Shown: one piece after another, positions 52,990-63,246 of the stretch
Layout: the number at the start of each line of letters is the position of its first letter
Position numbering within the stretch: the first letter of the stretch is position 1
Assembly (NCBI GenBank): GCA_911728435.2
Contig: OU452204.1
Coordinates: 9,548,001-9,612,000, forward strand
Reading direction: 5' to 3'
DNA from: Apoderus coryli
Taxonomy: Eukaryota > Arthropoda > Insecta > Coleoptera > Attelabidae
Length of the DNA: 64,000 bases
Notes under the pieces: model-generated
Told to the model about the DNA's origin: nothing
Databases searched by the model: none
What the model saw: only the letters and a program-made list of their open reading frames with translations
Position numbers and translations under genes: made by a program

Positions 52990-53610
52990 TGTTGTATTGA
53001 TCTGTTAGTTGTTCTTTGTTCTCAGATACAAAGCATTTTTTACGTCTTCTTCATATTTCAATTTGTGCGAAATGACGATCATTTGGTAAGTAGCTGTGAC
53101 CACTACCACTAACGAAGCATTATTTCTGTGAATAGACCGAAAGATGTTAAAACAGCATTACAAATATTGCCACCTTATTCTTATTCTGCCCGGTGCAGTT
53201 TAAACACCGTATGTTCAGTTTTTTTCTTTTCTATAACGTTGCAATCTAAAACCTTTAGTAAGGAGGACATGATTTCATTAGAACCCCTGGAAGCTTCGGT
53301 TTCATTCCAAACACACATGAAGGTTTCATTTGTATCTGCAATATGCCCACTAAAATTATAAACAGACAGTTACCTCATATAATACTATAATAATACTTTT
53401 TCTAGATCTGTGCAAATCTCACTTGGGGGTTGGTTGGAAGAAGCGCAATTTTCTTTAAGGTTGGTTTCAGCTTTCCTTGCCTGACAATGGTGCAACTGTA
53501 ACTCTAGGCTTACAGCAGGCGATGCATGTTTGTCAATTTTTATCAGACATGCATGTCTCTCACAGGTCTGGGTCTATGAAAAGTCAAATTTGGAAATTAT
53601 TTTTGAAAAG
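52990..53610 (-). pseudogene. Decayed transposase-like gene (GQNKN / GHSYLPND family)
   Basis: Conceptual minus-strand reading through several frameshifts and stops shows the blocks of a repetitive, transposase-like family expanded in many insect genomes. In order: a charged segment containing KIDKHASPA (about 53,555), then ICTDLEKVL, then FMCVWNETEASRGSNEI (about 53,311-53,269), then CTGQNKNK (53,174-53,197) and GHSYLPND (53,078-53,101), followed by FAQIE. In intact members the D-N-C-x-G-Q-N and G-H-S-x-L-P-x-D blocks lie in one RNase H-like domain. Here the blocks are in different frames and stops occur between them, so the gene is dead. I recognise the family by its motifs but am not certain of its formal superfamily name. 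Confidence 0.7.
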
Positions 53611-53659
53611 CTCTGCTAGATTGTTGGGATACTTTTTATTAAAAGCTTTTGCAAGACTA

Positions 53660-54984
53660 TGGGCTACGGTATAATTTTGAGCTTTTTTCACAAGAGTAAT
53701 GACTCTCGTATTTTGGTACTAAATTTATATATAAACTCTTCGATGATTGCCATGAGTTCCGCGTTTATCTGTGTCAGCTATATCACCTTTTTTCTATTAG
53801 AACTTCTATCTATTTTTCCCCAGTCGCAATACATCCATAAAGATTTTCTTACAAACCTTTACAATACTGCCTGATCCGAGGCAAAGTATACTACTCTACT
53901 ACTCTGCCTTATGCTCTCATTTGGGTCAGTATATTGACCATTATGTCTTCTCTTAACCCCTCCAAATGAATATGGGTCATACAAAATGATCCAAAGAGTA
54001 GAATTTATTAGAAAGTTTCTACTTTTCTTCACCGTTAATCTTTTTTGCAATCATTATAATATTTGCACACCATCTAGAATCAAAGATTTTAAATGAGCCT
54101 AAAATTAAACATAGATACGTCAAGTTCCGGTTGCTTTTTTGCGGGAACGCTTTCCTTTACCGGAAACTTGAAATATGTTGCGGCTTAAACTTAATTCCAG
54201 GTCCATATATTTTTATTGATTAGTATTATCATCGTTTTCTTTATTCATTTTATTGTTTATACCACGCAAAAATGAACAGAAAAATGCCAGACACAGCGAA
54301 CTGGATGATGCAAGAACAAACGTTTAACTTATTTGCAAAACAAAATAATACTGATGGCACTTGCCCCCTTTAATAGAAAACGACGCTTGCGATTCACACA
54401 GGTGCGCCATATGTGGAGGCGATTGCGGGAAGAAATTATTAATTTGATACTTAGCTACTTCTAGCGGACATGAAGTGTGGTATTTGACATCTTTTTAAGT
54501 ATAAAAAAAAGATATCCTGTTTTGGTAGGTGCTTAGTCTACTCTTTAATTATTATTATCCCCAAAAACCGAACATGTATAGGTACTTAGATATACATACG
54601 TAACAGACAACACCTCGTATTCTAGCCACGCGTATTGTATACTTAGAACTAAAAATTCAATGTACCTAATGCCTGGTGACTCATAAACAACTATATTATT
54701 ACACATACGAACTCTTTTGATGATCAAATGGGTTAATTTTGTTTTGGCACATGCTTGAATAAACTATAAAATATTTTTGGACCAAGGATACCTAATCAAT
54801 TTTGCAGATTTCTTATTCTTTTATGTTTAATAATTATTATAAACAGGAAATATAATTTGTTGTATATCGTAAAAGTGAAAGTCAAAGCAATAGATAATGA
54901 TGTGAACGTAGGCTAATAGACAACAAGTTTTGTCTCTTTTCATTACTTATATTTCTAATGCAATAGCTATTCTACTGGGTGATA
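53660..54984. other. Intronic AT-rich DNA with one short hairpin
   Basis: No gene recognised. At 54,120-54,171 there is a hairpin with arms tcaagttccggt and accggaaacttga (one-base bulge), which could be a residue of a small foldback element. Other frames in the interval are short and featureless. Confidence 0.5.
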
Positions 54985-55150
54985 CAGTAAATTGCAGTGG
55001 AGTGCTAGCTGTGAAATTTAAGTAAAAGTGGGCAATCTACCACTGAGCTACAACCCTTATGGGAATTACCTCGACCTTATTCATATAATTACCAATCACC
55101 TATTGCCGCATAGGACCTAATGTGGTCTTAAACCATTGCCGAATCTAAGG
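54985..55150 (-). repeat. tRNA-derived SINE-like fragment
   Basis: Minus-strand reading shows gggttgtagctcagtggtag, containing the tRNA A-box tagctcagtgg (55,040-55,050). No B-box (GGTTCGANTCC) follows at the expected spacing, so this is not a functional tRNA. The preceding minus-strand sequence, cctatgcggcaataggtgat, is compositionally distinct from the surroundings and may be the rest of the repeat. Confidence 0.5.
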
Positions 55151-55221
55151 TATAAGTTAATTGATAGATCTGAGAAGTCTATTAGAGTTTCAGTTGAAAA
55201 AAAAGTTATATTGCATTGACA

Positions 55222-55258
55222 AAAATGACGTAGAATATAAAAATGACGTAGAATATAA
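55222..55258. repeat. Two-copy 18-bp tandem duplication
   Basis: The unit aaaatgacgtagaatata is present twice in direct succession. It is probably replication slippage and carries no evident function. Confidence 0.8.
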
Positions 55259-57094
55259 AAAGTCAGAACGATGTGTTTTGATGAAGTGGTAAAAAGAGTC
55301 TTTCAATATTCCTTAACGCCAACTCATCGATTATCAAAAAGTATTGGGTTTTAGTAAAATATTTGTCATAGGTTTTCCAGAGAAATGTACTATGCGTATG
55401 CACTTTTAAGTTGAAAGGTACAAAATCATTAGTTAACAAATAATAATTGAAATGATTAGCATATTTCAGTTTTGAATTCGAAAGTTTGAAAGAAATAATA
55501 ATAATAGCTCAAAACTCCACAAACTCTCTTCATTTATTCAGAATTATCGCCGTGCATGTTTCGAAGACACTATCTTCATCTTCACGTCGACATACACTAT
55601 AGTATAATAATATATGCTTGTTGACAAAAATTTTCGTAGAAATTTAATTTTATTTATTCAAAATTATGAGAGGATGTTATTAAAAAACAGATTTTATGAT
55701 GTTGCATATTTTTATTTTTCAAGTAGGTATACTTAATTATTACGGCGAAGAATATTCATGTTTGATGGTGAATATCAAATAATAAAAAAAAACCCATAAA
55801 TATGAGTGGGCCTGTTTGAAAGTTGCAAAGAGAGAAATTCATATTGTAAAACGTGTGCGTCTTAATAATAATTTACCGGATTAGTTTATTATATTTTTCT
55901 GAATCATAATCAAATGTTAAGGTCTAAAAAATAATTACACCAACTTCTAATTTTTGAATGTTTTATTTGAAACTGTCGAATATTGTATATAGTATAAATT
56001 GATATTATTTTCACACTATAAATGTGAAGCATACCTACTACAAATTTTTATACGCATGGCCAATTTGAAATTGATTTTTTTTTTCTCAAACCCCCGGAAC
56101 ATGTCGCACTATATTCAAGGAGCACATTTTTTAAACGTCAATTAAGTTTGATATAATATCATCCCCGTAAACAAGGTGCAACCCCTTCCAGAGTCATAAA
56201 TGGGACCAATGCATCAAGGGGCACATTTAATTATAAGTAATTTGATTCTCTTTACACACATAATAACATTTTCTTCTTCTGATTTAAAATAATGTGAGAG
56301 AAAATGAGTGTATAACAATTTAAATAAACACAACTTCAGGAGAATTAAACTATAAAATAGGCTTGCTGTCAAAGTGTTGATACGATAATACGTTCCTCAG
56401 AACTTTACATGTGTTGTCTGTTGCATAATAATTCGGAAACTCCTTAAGTGCAATAGAATTTAAATTAGAATGGTATAAACCATAAGTATTTAGATCAGTT
56501 ACCTACTTTAAAATCGCAGATAGGGGAAATCTAATAAATTGCAGGACTTCTGATCAATTTCAAAAACTATTGTCAGTTCCACAATAATTCGGTGACTCAT
56601 CATCATCTCATAAAATTAAATTTTCAGTCAGTTGTTGCTTCACGTCAATTTTACAGGGTTAAAATCGATGTTTTTAAATTTAAAAATCTAAAACTAGTAC
56701 GTGAAATTTCTAATTTTTGCATTATTTTTCTGCTACTTGAAGACTTCAACCTGTGCAGAGCATTCTGTGATGTGATTTTTAAGTGTTCAAGTGCTAATAA
56801 TCGCTCTATCATCTGCGGTTTTAAAGTAACTGATCTAAATAATTATGGTTTATCCCACTGTAGAAAAAACTAAGATTGTTATGCTGTATTTTAAAAACAA
56901 TTAAATGGCCAGGGTAACTGCAAGGCTTTTCAATGAAAGGCATCCTGCTAAACTTCTCAACCATGCTTATGGCTCCAAATTAATAGCTAAATTTAAAGAA
57001 ACTAGGACCCTCGATAACTAAAACCACAAAAGGCGGGACACAGTGGTACAAATCTCCAAATAAGTTTGACATAATTGTTTGATCTGCTTCGAAC

Positions 57095-57097
<3 letters not shown>
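55259..57097. other. Intronic AT-rich DNA, no recognised gene
   Basis: A 93-codon plus-strand frame at 56,592-56,873 has no domain I recognise and no supporting splice or start context. A GC-richer patch near 56,095-56,220 may be a transposon scrap but has no partner end. Confidence 0.5.

Positions 57098-57127
<30 letters not shown>
57098..57127. repeat. (TA)15 microsatellite
   Basis: Thirty bases of perfect alternating TA, preceded by acatg and followed by gag. Confidence 0.98.
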
Positions 57128-57130
<3 letters not shown>

Positions 57131-60100
57131 TATTTTGGTGGAGCAGACTCCGTTTTATTTATCATAAATAAGGATTTTATTATTGCACGGAAATAATTGG
57201 GTCCAAATTTGAACTCTTTAGAAAACTACTAACTGCATTAATTTTTACCCAATAAATGACATGTTTAAAAGAGAAACGAATCACTTTCCACTTTGGCACG
57301 CGCTATGCGGCCTTGGAAAGAAAATTGACGGTAATTCCTGAAAAAATATTATAAAATATTCCGAGGTACCGTTAACAAAAATATTGCATTTTCTTAGACA
57401 TATTTATTAGTTCGGGATTGAATTGGTCACTCAATGAAAATCACCCTGTACCCTGTCGTAAATGATTCTTGATTTTAAAAAATGTGTTTTTTCGAGCGTA
57501 AATTTAAAAATACAGATTTTTTAAGCATCTATAACTAATATTATTCTTCTCAATATTTATCTAATTTATTAATATAATTAGTAGTGTTTTGTCACTGCTT
57601 ATAAACCTTGGAATTTATTTGAACATTAAAGATAACATAAACTCGAATTTATTAATAGTTCTAAAAATATAGTGTTTTTCCTCTTCTGTTATACAGGCGA
57701 TTTTGAAAAAACTTTTAACAATATAAGAAAATTCGACACTAAACTAAACGCACTAGATTTTGGGTTAAGTTTCATTTAATATGATTAAACTTCCATCCTC
57801 ACATGAGCAAAAGGGGTTTTTACAAATCAAGTATATTGGTATCTTAGCATTGTTTCAAAGACCTGAAGAAGATGCATCAAATCGTTGTGTATGTTTTTAA
57901 TTCACGAAAAAACAGAAAATGCGTTTATTTTAAAATGAACGAACATCTCCAAGAACAGAATAAATAAGAATTTATGTAATTGTGTTTCATTTTAGTATTT
58001 ATTTAAAAAACTTGTGCTTGTAATTTATTGTCAATCGTAGTTATAGCTAGTGGAGTTGTTTTGCCTTGGTTCTCTAAATTTATACATAGCATTTTCGATA
58101 GCGGGGAAAGATTGGTCTCACATCGAAAATATCTAAATTCACTCTCTTAATTTTTAAATAAAAAGGTTACCATTTATGATAAACTCCTTGCGAAGCAGTG
58201 TATAACTATAACTGAAACAAAATAAACCGGATTCCTCAAGACGCGACTAGTTCCCCATATTTTTAAAATTAATATTGCAAGGTCACTTTTTAAAATTTAT
58301 AATTAGCTAATGCTATCTATACAGTATTCTCATATACCTTTTTGAAATTATTTTATGTATATTTTTGGAGTTTTGAATTGTTTCTTTAGTATTCCTTTCT
58401 GTGGGTGTTTGTATGTATATTCTACTCAATTTAGTTAATATATACTATGTGTATTATATATAGATGTTCATATCGTCTATTATAAGCATATTTGTTGTTT
58501 TTTCTTTTGCTTTCTTTTCTCTTTTTCTTTGCTTTATTTTGTTATAACTATAATTCGTTTCGTTTACTGGTTCATATATTTTTTTTATTTGTATCTGTTA
58601 TACCTATTGTCAATAAAAACCATATTATTATTATTATTATATTCATCTGGTTTCATTGATACATTTTTTGAATGCTAGAACATCCTGTTATTGTGATATT
58701 TGTTCATATTTCTTTTGGTGTGTATTTTTGATTTTCTAATTTGTAATAAGATTAGTCTCAATTAGGCGTGTTTCATTTTGTTAGTGTTACATACATTTGA
58801 AATAGAACGTTCTGTATAATATGCGATAATTAAATGATTTTTGTTTTATGGGGGCAGGATTCCGGCCTAGTACTAATATTCTTTGTACATTATTTAATAT
58901 ACTGTTAAAAATAAAGGTTTTCGATAAAATTGTAATTTTGATTATGCGATTCTGTTGTTATGTTTTGTCTTTTGTTTTTTTTTTTAATTTTGTTTATATT
59001 GCATTTTTTGAATTTTTTAGAGTCAATTATATACGAACTGAAACAGAAAAAGAAACATATTTCAAACGTTTTAAGAGATATCTGTGTAATATTTTCTAAT
59101 TAATACGTGCCTATTATTTTGAAGTAAATAAATATTTTAACATTAAATTAAATATTAAATGGGGAATTACACTTTTGAATATTTTTAAAACTACACTCAT
59201 ATAAGTTGCAATAATTGTTGTTGGAAATTTTTATTATTGGTCCAAAACATATATTCTCCTCTATTTTACTTTATCGTTTTAAGAGGCATATTTACAGCAT
59301 TCAGTTATTTTTTGGCCTATACGTAATTTCCATAAAAAACATGGCTTTAAACCGCCAGTCGTGTTTAAAAAGTTGTGGAGAAAAAAGAAAACAGAATGAG
59401 CAGCATTCTACATAAGAATGCCATAATGAACTATCACAATAATGAAGCTCACCAACCTGTTCTAGTTCATATGCGATCAAAAAGGTTTCATTGCCAAAAG
59501 GATGTTACTTTTCAAAGCTGTATGATAGCTGGAGAATAAATATCACGGTTAAATGAACCCGGAAAATTTAAAGAAATGTGTATCAAGGAGAAACTGTAAC
59601 ACCATCTTCATTAATCTGAATGTGTTCTCAGAGCCACTTTGTTTTACAGGATAAAATATCAACAGAATCCTCTCTATATTGTAGAGTGGTTTAGAGAAAA
59701 ATGACAAGATAAGCTACTCTTTATAATTTAGCATTTTTGTATAAGCCACCAGGTATTGAAAATATCAAATCGATATTATAAAAAGCAATATGCAGCAATA
59801 ATAAGAACCACACCTTATATGTTAATATATATGATGATGTCCATACTCCTTATATATTCAGTTTTATAAGTAAATCGCATACACCTTGTTTCACTCCTAA
59901 TATGAGAAATAAACAATTTCTAGTTACCAACTTGCGTATATGTATCGCCCGAAACAAAAAATGTTACAATTTTTAGATTTATAGCTTTTCTCATGGGCAT
60001 GCTATGAACAGTTATGTTTTAAATTATTTTTAGAATTTGATGTAAAAATATAAGTAGGTAATTGATTTTTTAGTATTTTTCTGGAAAATCCGCAACATAA

Positions 60101-60213
60101 TATAACATTTATATTTTGTTTTGACAACCTAAAAATATGAAACTAATTACGGTATAACTTGGGGTTTTCAGATAAAAGAGATGCATAATCATAGTCTAAT
60201 AAATAATATAATA
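57128..60213. other. Intronic AT-rich DNA with a short TAT repeat
   Basis: No gene recognised. A trinucleotide (att)n tract lies at 58,624-58,641 and T-rich tracts near 58,495-58,560. Frames at 58,848-59,099 and 59,215-59,415 are hydrophobic by AT composition and show no domain. The phrase atcaccctgta at 57,440 resembles ends of small insect DNA elements but no matching end was found. Confidence 0.5.
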
Positions 60214-60500
60214 GTCCCCGCACTGTAAGTATATCCTTTGTTATGTTGCGATCTAAAGAGTGCCGCTGACTTGTAGGGCCAGCACAAAAAACTGTACGAA
60301 TACGGGTGAGAGAAAAGAGAAAAGGAGAGTAGCGAACGAGTGAAAACTTGCTTTGCTGTTGTTCAAATCCCTACGCTTACTTGGTCGACTGTGTATGGTA
60401 GGGAACGAAGAGAAATTCTGGGCGACCGGTGCACCAGAATTCTAGACGAGAGAGGGTCGGGGAAGGGGCAAAACGGCTGCATATGTTCAAGTGCGGGGAC
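60214..60500. mobile_element. 287-bp MITE with TA target duplication
   Basis: Perfect 11-bp inverted repeats, gtccccgcact at 60,214-60,224 and agtgcggggac at 60,490-60,500, are each flanked by TA (60,212-60,213 and 60,501-60,502). A TA duplication points to the Tc1/mariner-like (or related TA-specific) group. The interior is markedly GC- and purine-richer than the intron around it. A plus-strand frame crossing the element is not a gene. The matching active transposase is not in this window as an intact gene. Confidence 0.75.
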
Positions 60501-61099
60501 TAGTATATTAATTATTCGACTATGGCATAATAACATAAGATATTCCCACCAACATGTAAGGTATTACCTGATTAGTTCGGGTAAATTCGTACATTGCAAC
60601 ATATAACCTTCTAAACAAAACCCATTTTTTGTGTACCTAAGTTTTAAACTTCGATTCGTCAAATTTACATCTTGCACAAAAATTTCATTATTGCTTAAGT
60701 GGACGGTAATACATACTTTTTCTTTCTTTATATAAAGAGTCCATATTAGTTTAGCCAATTCATACAACCTCCGATAGTATGGTAGTAGTACGATGATGGT
60801 GGGAGAATAATTTATTGTTGGAAGACAGATTTTATATTTCAATAAAGATAGGTATTTCTCGTTTTTGTAATTGATCCATAATCCTCATTCCTTTCTACTT
60901 TTCTGGTTGGGCACAAATTTTTTAGTTAATCACTGTGCGATCCTGGTGATAATAATATAATACCTTTATGTGCTCTACCGGACACAATAAGTCAGTACCC
61001 TGAATCCTTTACTGAAAGTCTATATGGTACATTCTCCTAGTGTAAGAGACATTGTATACAATGAAGACTTCAACATAACATTGGCTCTAGCCCTTTTAA
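60501..61099. other. Intronic DNA, nothing recognised
   Basis: AT-rich sequence. A 92-codon minus-strand frame at 60,564-60,842 overlaps the end of the MITE flank and shows no known domain. Confidence 0.5.
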
Positions 61100-61490
61100 T
61101 TTCAAATGAGTGAAAGATTCTAGAATTCAGTCTTGGGACCAACAAACGGAACCTTTCAAGAAATTCAGGACACTTGGCGCATGGTTCAACGCAAGGCTGT
61201 TATCGCAACAGGTCATCATCAAATCCAACTCACTCTGCAACACACAACAATCATCTATCCACAACAGAATAAATTTTCCTATCATCTGCAAAAATTAATT
61301 TGTTGGATTTCACATTTTCTCCCAAGTTGTTAATAAAGAGATTATAATGAGTAGAGGTTCCAAATTTGAACCCTGAGGATGATAAAGCTTTGATATGATT
61401 GTGCAGTACTAATATTACCTTGGGTGTATTTTTAAATGATTCCGACACAATTTCTAATTGGTTGTACTTCAGATGAATTATATAGAACAA
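61100..61490 (-). pseudogene. Second LINE reverse transcriptase fragment, decayed
   Basis: Minus-strand reading gives YNLFINNLGENVKSNKLIF then ADDRKIYSVVD. The FADD catalytic pair is at 61,281-61,292 and is preceded by a degenerate version of the family's usual GSNLGPLLF block (GFKFGTSTHY). After a stop the reading continues in another frame with SELDLMMTCCDNSLALN, matching the segment that normally follows FADD. Stops and substitutions show it is long dead. It is clearly diverged from the copy at 50,623-51,579 and likely represents another LINE lineage. Confidence 0.75.
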
Positions 61491-61549
61491 GATTTACGCT
61501 ATGCGCAGCACAATGTACTGTCTTGTAGTGTTACAATAAAATTAAAGCT

Positions 61550-62165
61550 TGTATACCTTTGAAGGCCCGTCATATCCTTGGCAACTTATATACGAAATGT
61601 CAATATCAGATTGTTCCAGTCCGTTCCAGACGTTGATGGCTCAGGAACAAATAGGAAATTCTCACAAATTTTATATTCATTTGATCCATACTCTTTTAAA
61701 TACCTCACACATAGTGAACGTTGTTTTACTCTTGATAATATGTTGGCAGTTTCATCGGCTAATATACGGTAAACCACTTTACTGCATACTTCAATAATTA
61801 ATAATTTCATTTTGAATTGTCCAACTTACACTTATAAACGTAGCAGTTTGACCACAAGTTTCAAAATGAGATTTAGGGCTACTATTTCCAGATTCAACGG
61901 GTGCTTTTAGCAAGGCTCTCAAATTCCCTCATTTTCTTTAGGCTCAACTGCAATATCAAATATTTCATAATGTCTATGTCCGCACAAGGGCAAACATTGT
62001 CGTCCACATAGTCTTACGGTTTTAATTATAGAGTTTTCGCGAACCTGCTGAGCCCTAGCGATGTCAACTTAATTTTTTATTGATCGAACTTTATAGAATT
62101 TAATGCCAAAAAATTGTCGACTTTTACAGTAGCTGTTTTTCAATTTCTATACGGACTTATTACCA
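61550..62165 (-). pseudogene. hAT-type transposase relic (ZMYM1-like / P52-repressor-like)
   Basis: Minus-strand translation across frameshifts recovers a characteristic order of blocks: VKVDNFLAL (about 62,120), ARAQQVREN (about 62,061-62,036), IIKTVRLCGRQCLPLCGHR (about 62,030-61,975), FETCGQTATFISVSWTIQN (61,865-61,808), ILADETAN (about 61,765-61,742) and SLCVRYLKEY. This is the core of hAT-family transposases often annotated as zinc-finger MYM-type protein 1-like. ADET contains the first catalytic aspartate. Stops and frame changes interrupt the sequence and the C-terminal dimerisation region is missing, so the copy is inactive. The non-autonomous hAT element at 49,004-49,391 belongs to the same superfamily, but there is no evidence that this relic mobilised it. 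Confidence 0.75.
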
Positions 62166-62548
62166 GCTCTCCAGTGTTTTGAGATAAAATATACAATAAA
62201 ACAATATTTACAAAATGCCATCTTCCAATTTAGAATAGACTAGCCATTTATACATATCTAGCCATGCATGATTAAATATTGTAATTTTGTGACTTAGCTT
62301 TGTAGTTGGGAAAATGAAAGTTGTTTTCTGGCGTCCACAAGTTCCGTATATCTATTTTGTTTCAACCTCAACTCAACCTATGGCAAGAGAAAGTTATCAA
62401 ATTGGTGATTATACTCGTAATTTAATGGATTATTGTATTTATTGAATTGTAAGGCGACCGTATTTTAATTTATAATTAGTCTATTTTTAACAACAAATCT
62501 GAAATTCTCCTAGAGTCAAATTGATTTTATGTATTTACACTTCATCTT

Positions 62549-62607
62549 TATCGTAAATGCCTGTGGGCAGATCTTTCACATATAGTAGGAATACCAGCTA
62601 CCCCTGT
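62549..62607. repeat. 59-bp direct duplication, copy 1
   Basis: Matches 62,694-62,752 with two base differences at an offset of 145 bp. Contains ggcagatctttcacatatag where copy 2 has ggcagatcgttcacatatag. It lies immediately upstream of the mariner relic. Confidence 0.92.
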
Positions 62608-62693
62608 TAATTGGTTCACGGCAACCCAAATGATCGATTTTTCTGCATAAGAAAGAGCAGTTCGATTTCCATTTTTAATTATTGTGCAGGGAA

Positions 62694-62752
62694 TATCGTA
62701 TATGCCTGTGGGCAGATCGTTCACATATAGTAGGAATACCAGCTACCCCTGT
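62694..62752. repeat. 59-bp direct duplication, copy 2
   Basis: Second copy of 62,549-62,607, 86 bp after the end of copy 1. The intervening DNA is not itself repeated. Confidence 0.92.
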
Positions 62753-63063
62753 GACCACCCAAGCCAACTTGTGCTAGAATTTCGATATACCTACATGCAA
62801 CAGCTTAGGGCAAAACACAAAATTACTCAACTTCCTACTCCGTGCAATCCCAACTTGCCTTCTTATTATATTACTTTAGGCTGTTCAATAGTTTCAAATC
62901 TCCGCTGAAAAACCACCGTTTTAACAGCTCAGGACGCTCAAACTAAATGCGATGAGTGGCCTAAAAGCCATTCGGAAAACTGACTTCAAGAACTGCCTCA
63001 GGACGTGGAAGCACCGATAGGAACATACCTACTGTTCAGTCAAATGGGGATTAAAGTGGTGAT
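62740..63063 (+). pseudogene. Mariner-family transposase relic, C-terminal part
   Basis: Plus-strand reading shows QQLRAKHKITQLP (from 62,795), a degraded PNLPSYY, then after a frameshift YYFRLFNSFKSPLKNHRF. After a stop, in a further frame, comes SGLKAIRKTDFKNCLRTWKHR. These correspond in order to the region before the third catalytic residue, the P-x-L-A-P-x-D block and the K-W-K-x-R-W tail of mariner transposases. The expected aspartate after PxLAP is not visible, and at least one frameshift and two stops are present, so the copy is dead. The TA-flanked MITE at 60,214-60,500 could belong to the same broad group. Confidence 0.75.
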
Positions 63064-63125
63064 AATTTTTAAAATGGATTAAATACTTATAACAATTAAT
63101 TAATAGTATTAAGTATTTTACTTAC

Positions 63126-63246
63126 ATGAATTATGTGGAATGTAAGGGCTGGTTGGGGATACACCCCCAACTGCTTGCGAGTAACTTGGCGGGGCTGCAG
63201 GAGGCAAGCTACTACTGTAAGGTGGTGGAGCGCCATTTTTACTCAT
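63126..63246 (-). CDS. LITAF-domain protein, first coding exon (proline-rich N terminus)
   Basis: Minus-strand ATG at 63,246-63,244 opens 40 codons plus one base, ending in a consensus donor gtaagt. The peptide starts MSKNGAPPPYSSSLPPAAPP and continues with SYSQAVGG. It holds two PPxY motifs, PPPY (residues 7-10) and PPSY (19-22), which in this family bind WW domains of NEDD4-type ubiquitin ligases. The one-base overhang (phase 1) joins the exon at 47,902-48,064 without breaking the frame, giving F at residue 41. Short proline- and tyrosine-rich N termini of this kind are typical of insect LITAF-like proteins. The upstream 60 bp is very AT-rich with no obvious acceptor, so the exon may also carry the 5' UTR; the transcription start was not located. 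Confidence 0.85.

Larger units (their letters stand above)
48065..63125 (-). other. Large intron (about 15.1 kb) of the LITAF-domain gene
   Basis: Bounded by gtaagt at the 63,125 side and tttcag at the 48,065 side, phase 1. It carries almost all transposon relics of the right part of the window. No additional coding exon of the host gene was recognised in it, although a short alternative exon cannot be excluded by eye. Confidence 0.75.

Noticed and set aside
55040..55060. Functional tRNA gene from the tagctcagtgg A-box
   Set aside because: No B-box or T-arm follows and no acceptor stem can be paired; it is more likely a SINE-derived fragment.
55555..55590. Hammerhead-like words near cgaagacactatcttcatcttc
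   Set aside because: The conserved CUGAUGA and GAAA cores are not both present in a foldable arrangement.
56592..56873. 93-codon plus-strand frame as a small gene
   Set aside because: No domain, signal peptide, splice context or composition shift was recognised; it fits chance in AT-rich intronic DNA.
60340..60606. 88-codon plus-strand frame
   Set aside because: It lies mostly inside the 287-bp MITE and runs out of it; its length reflects the element's higher GC content.
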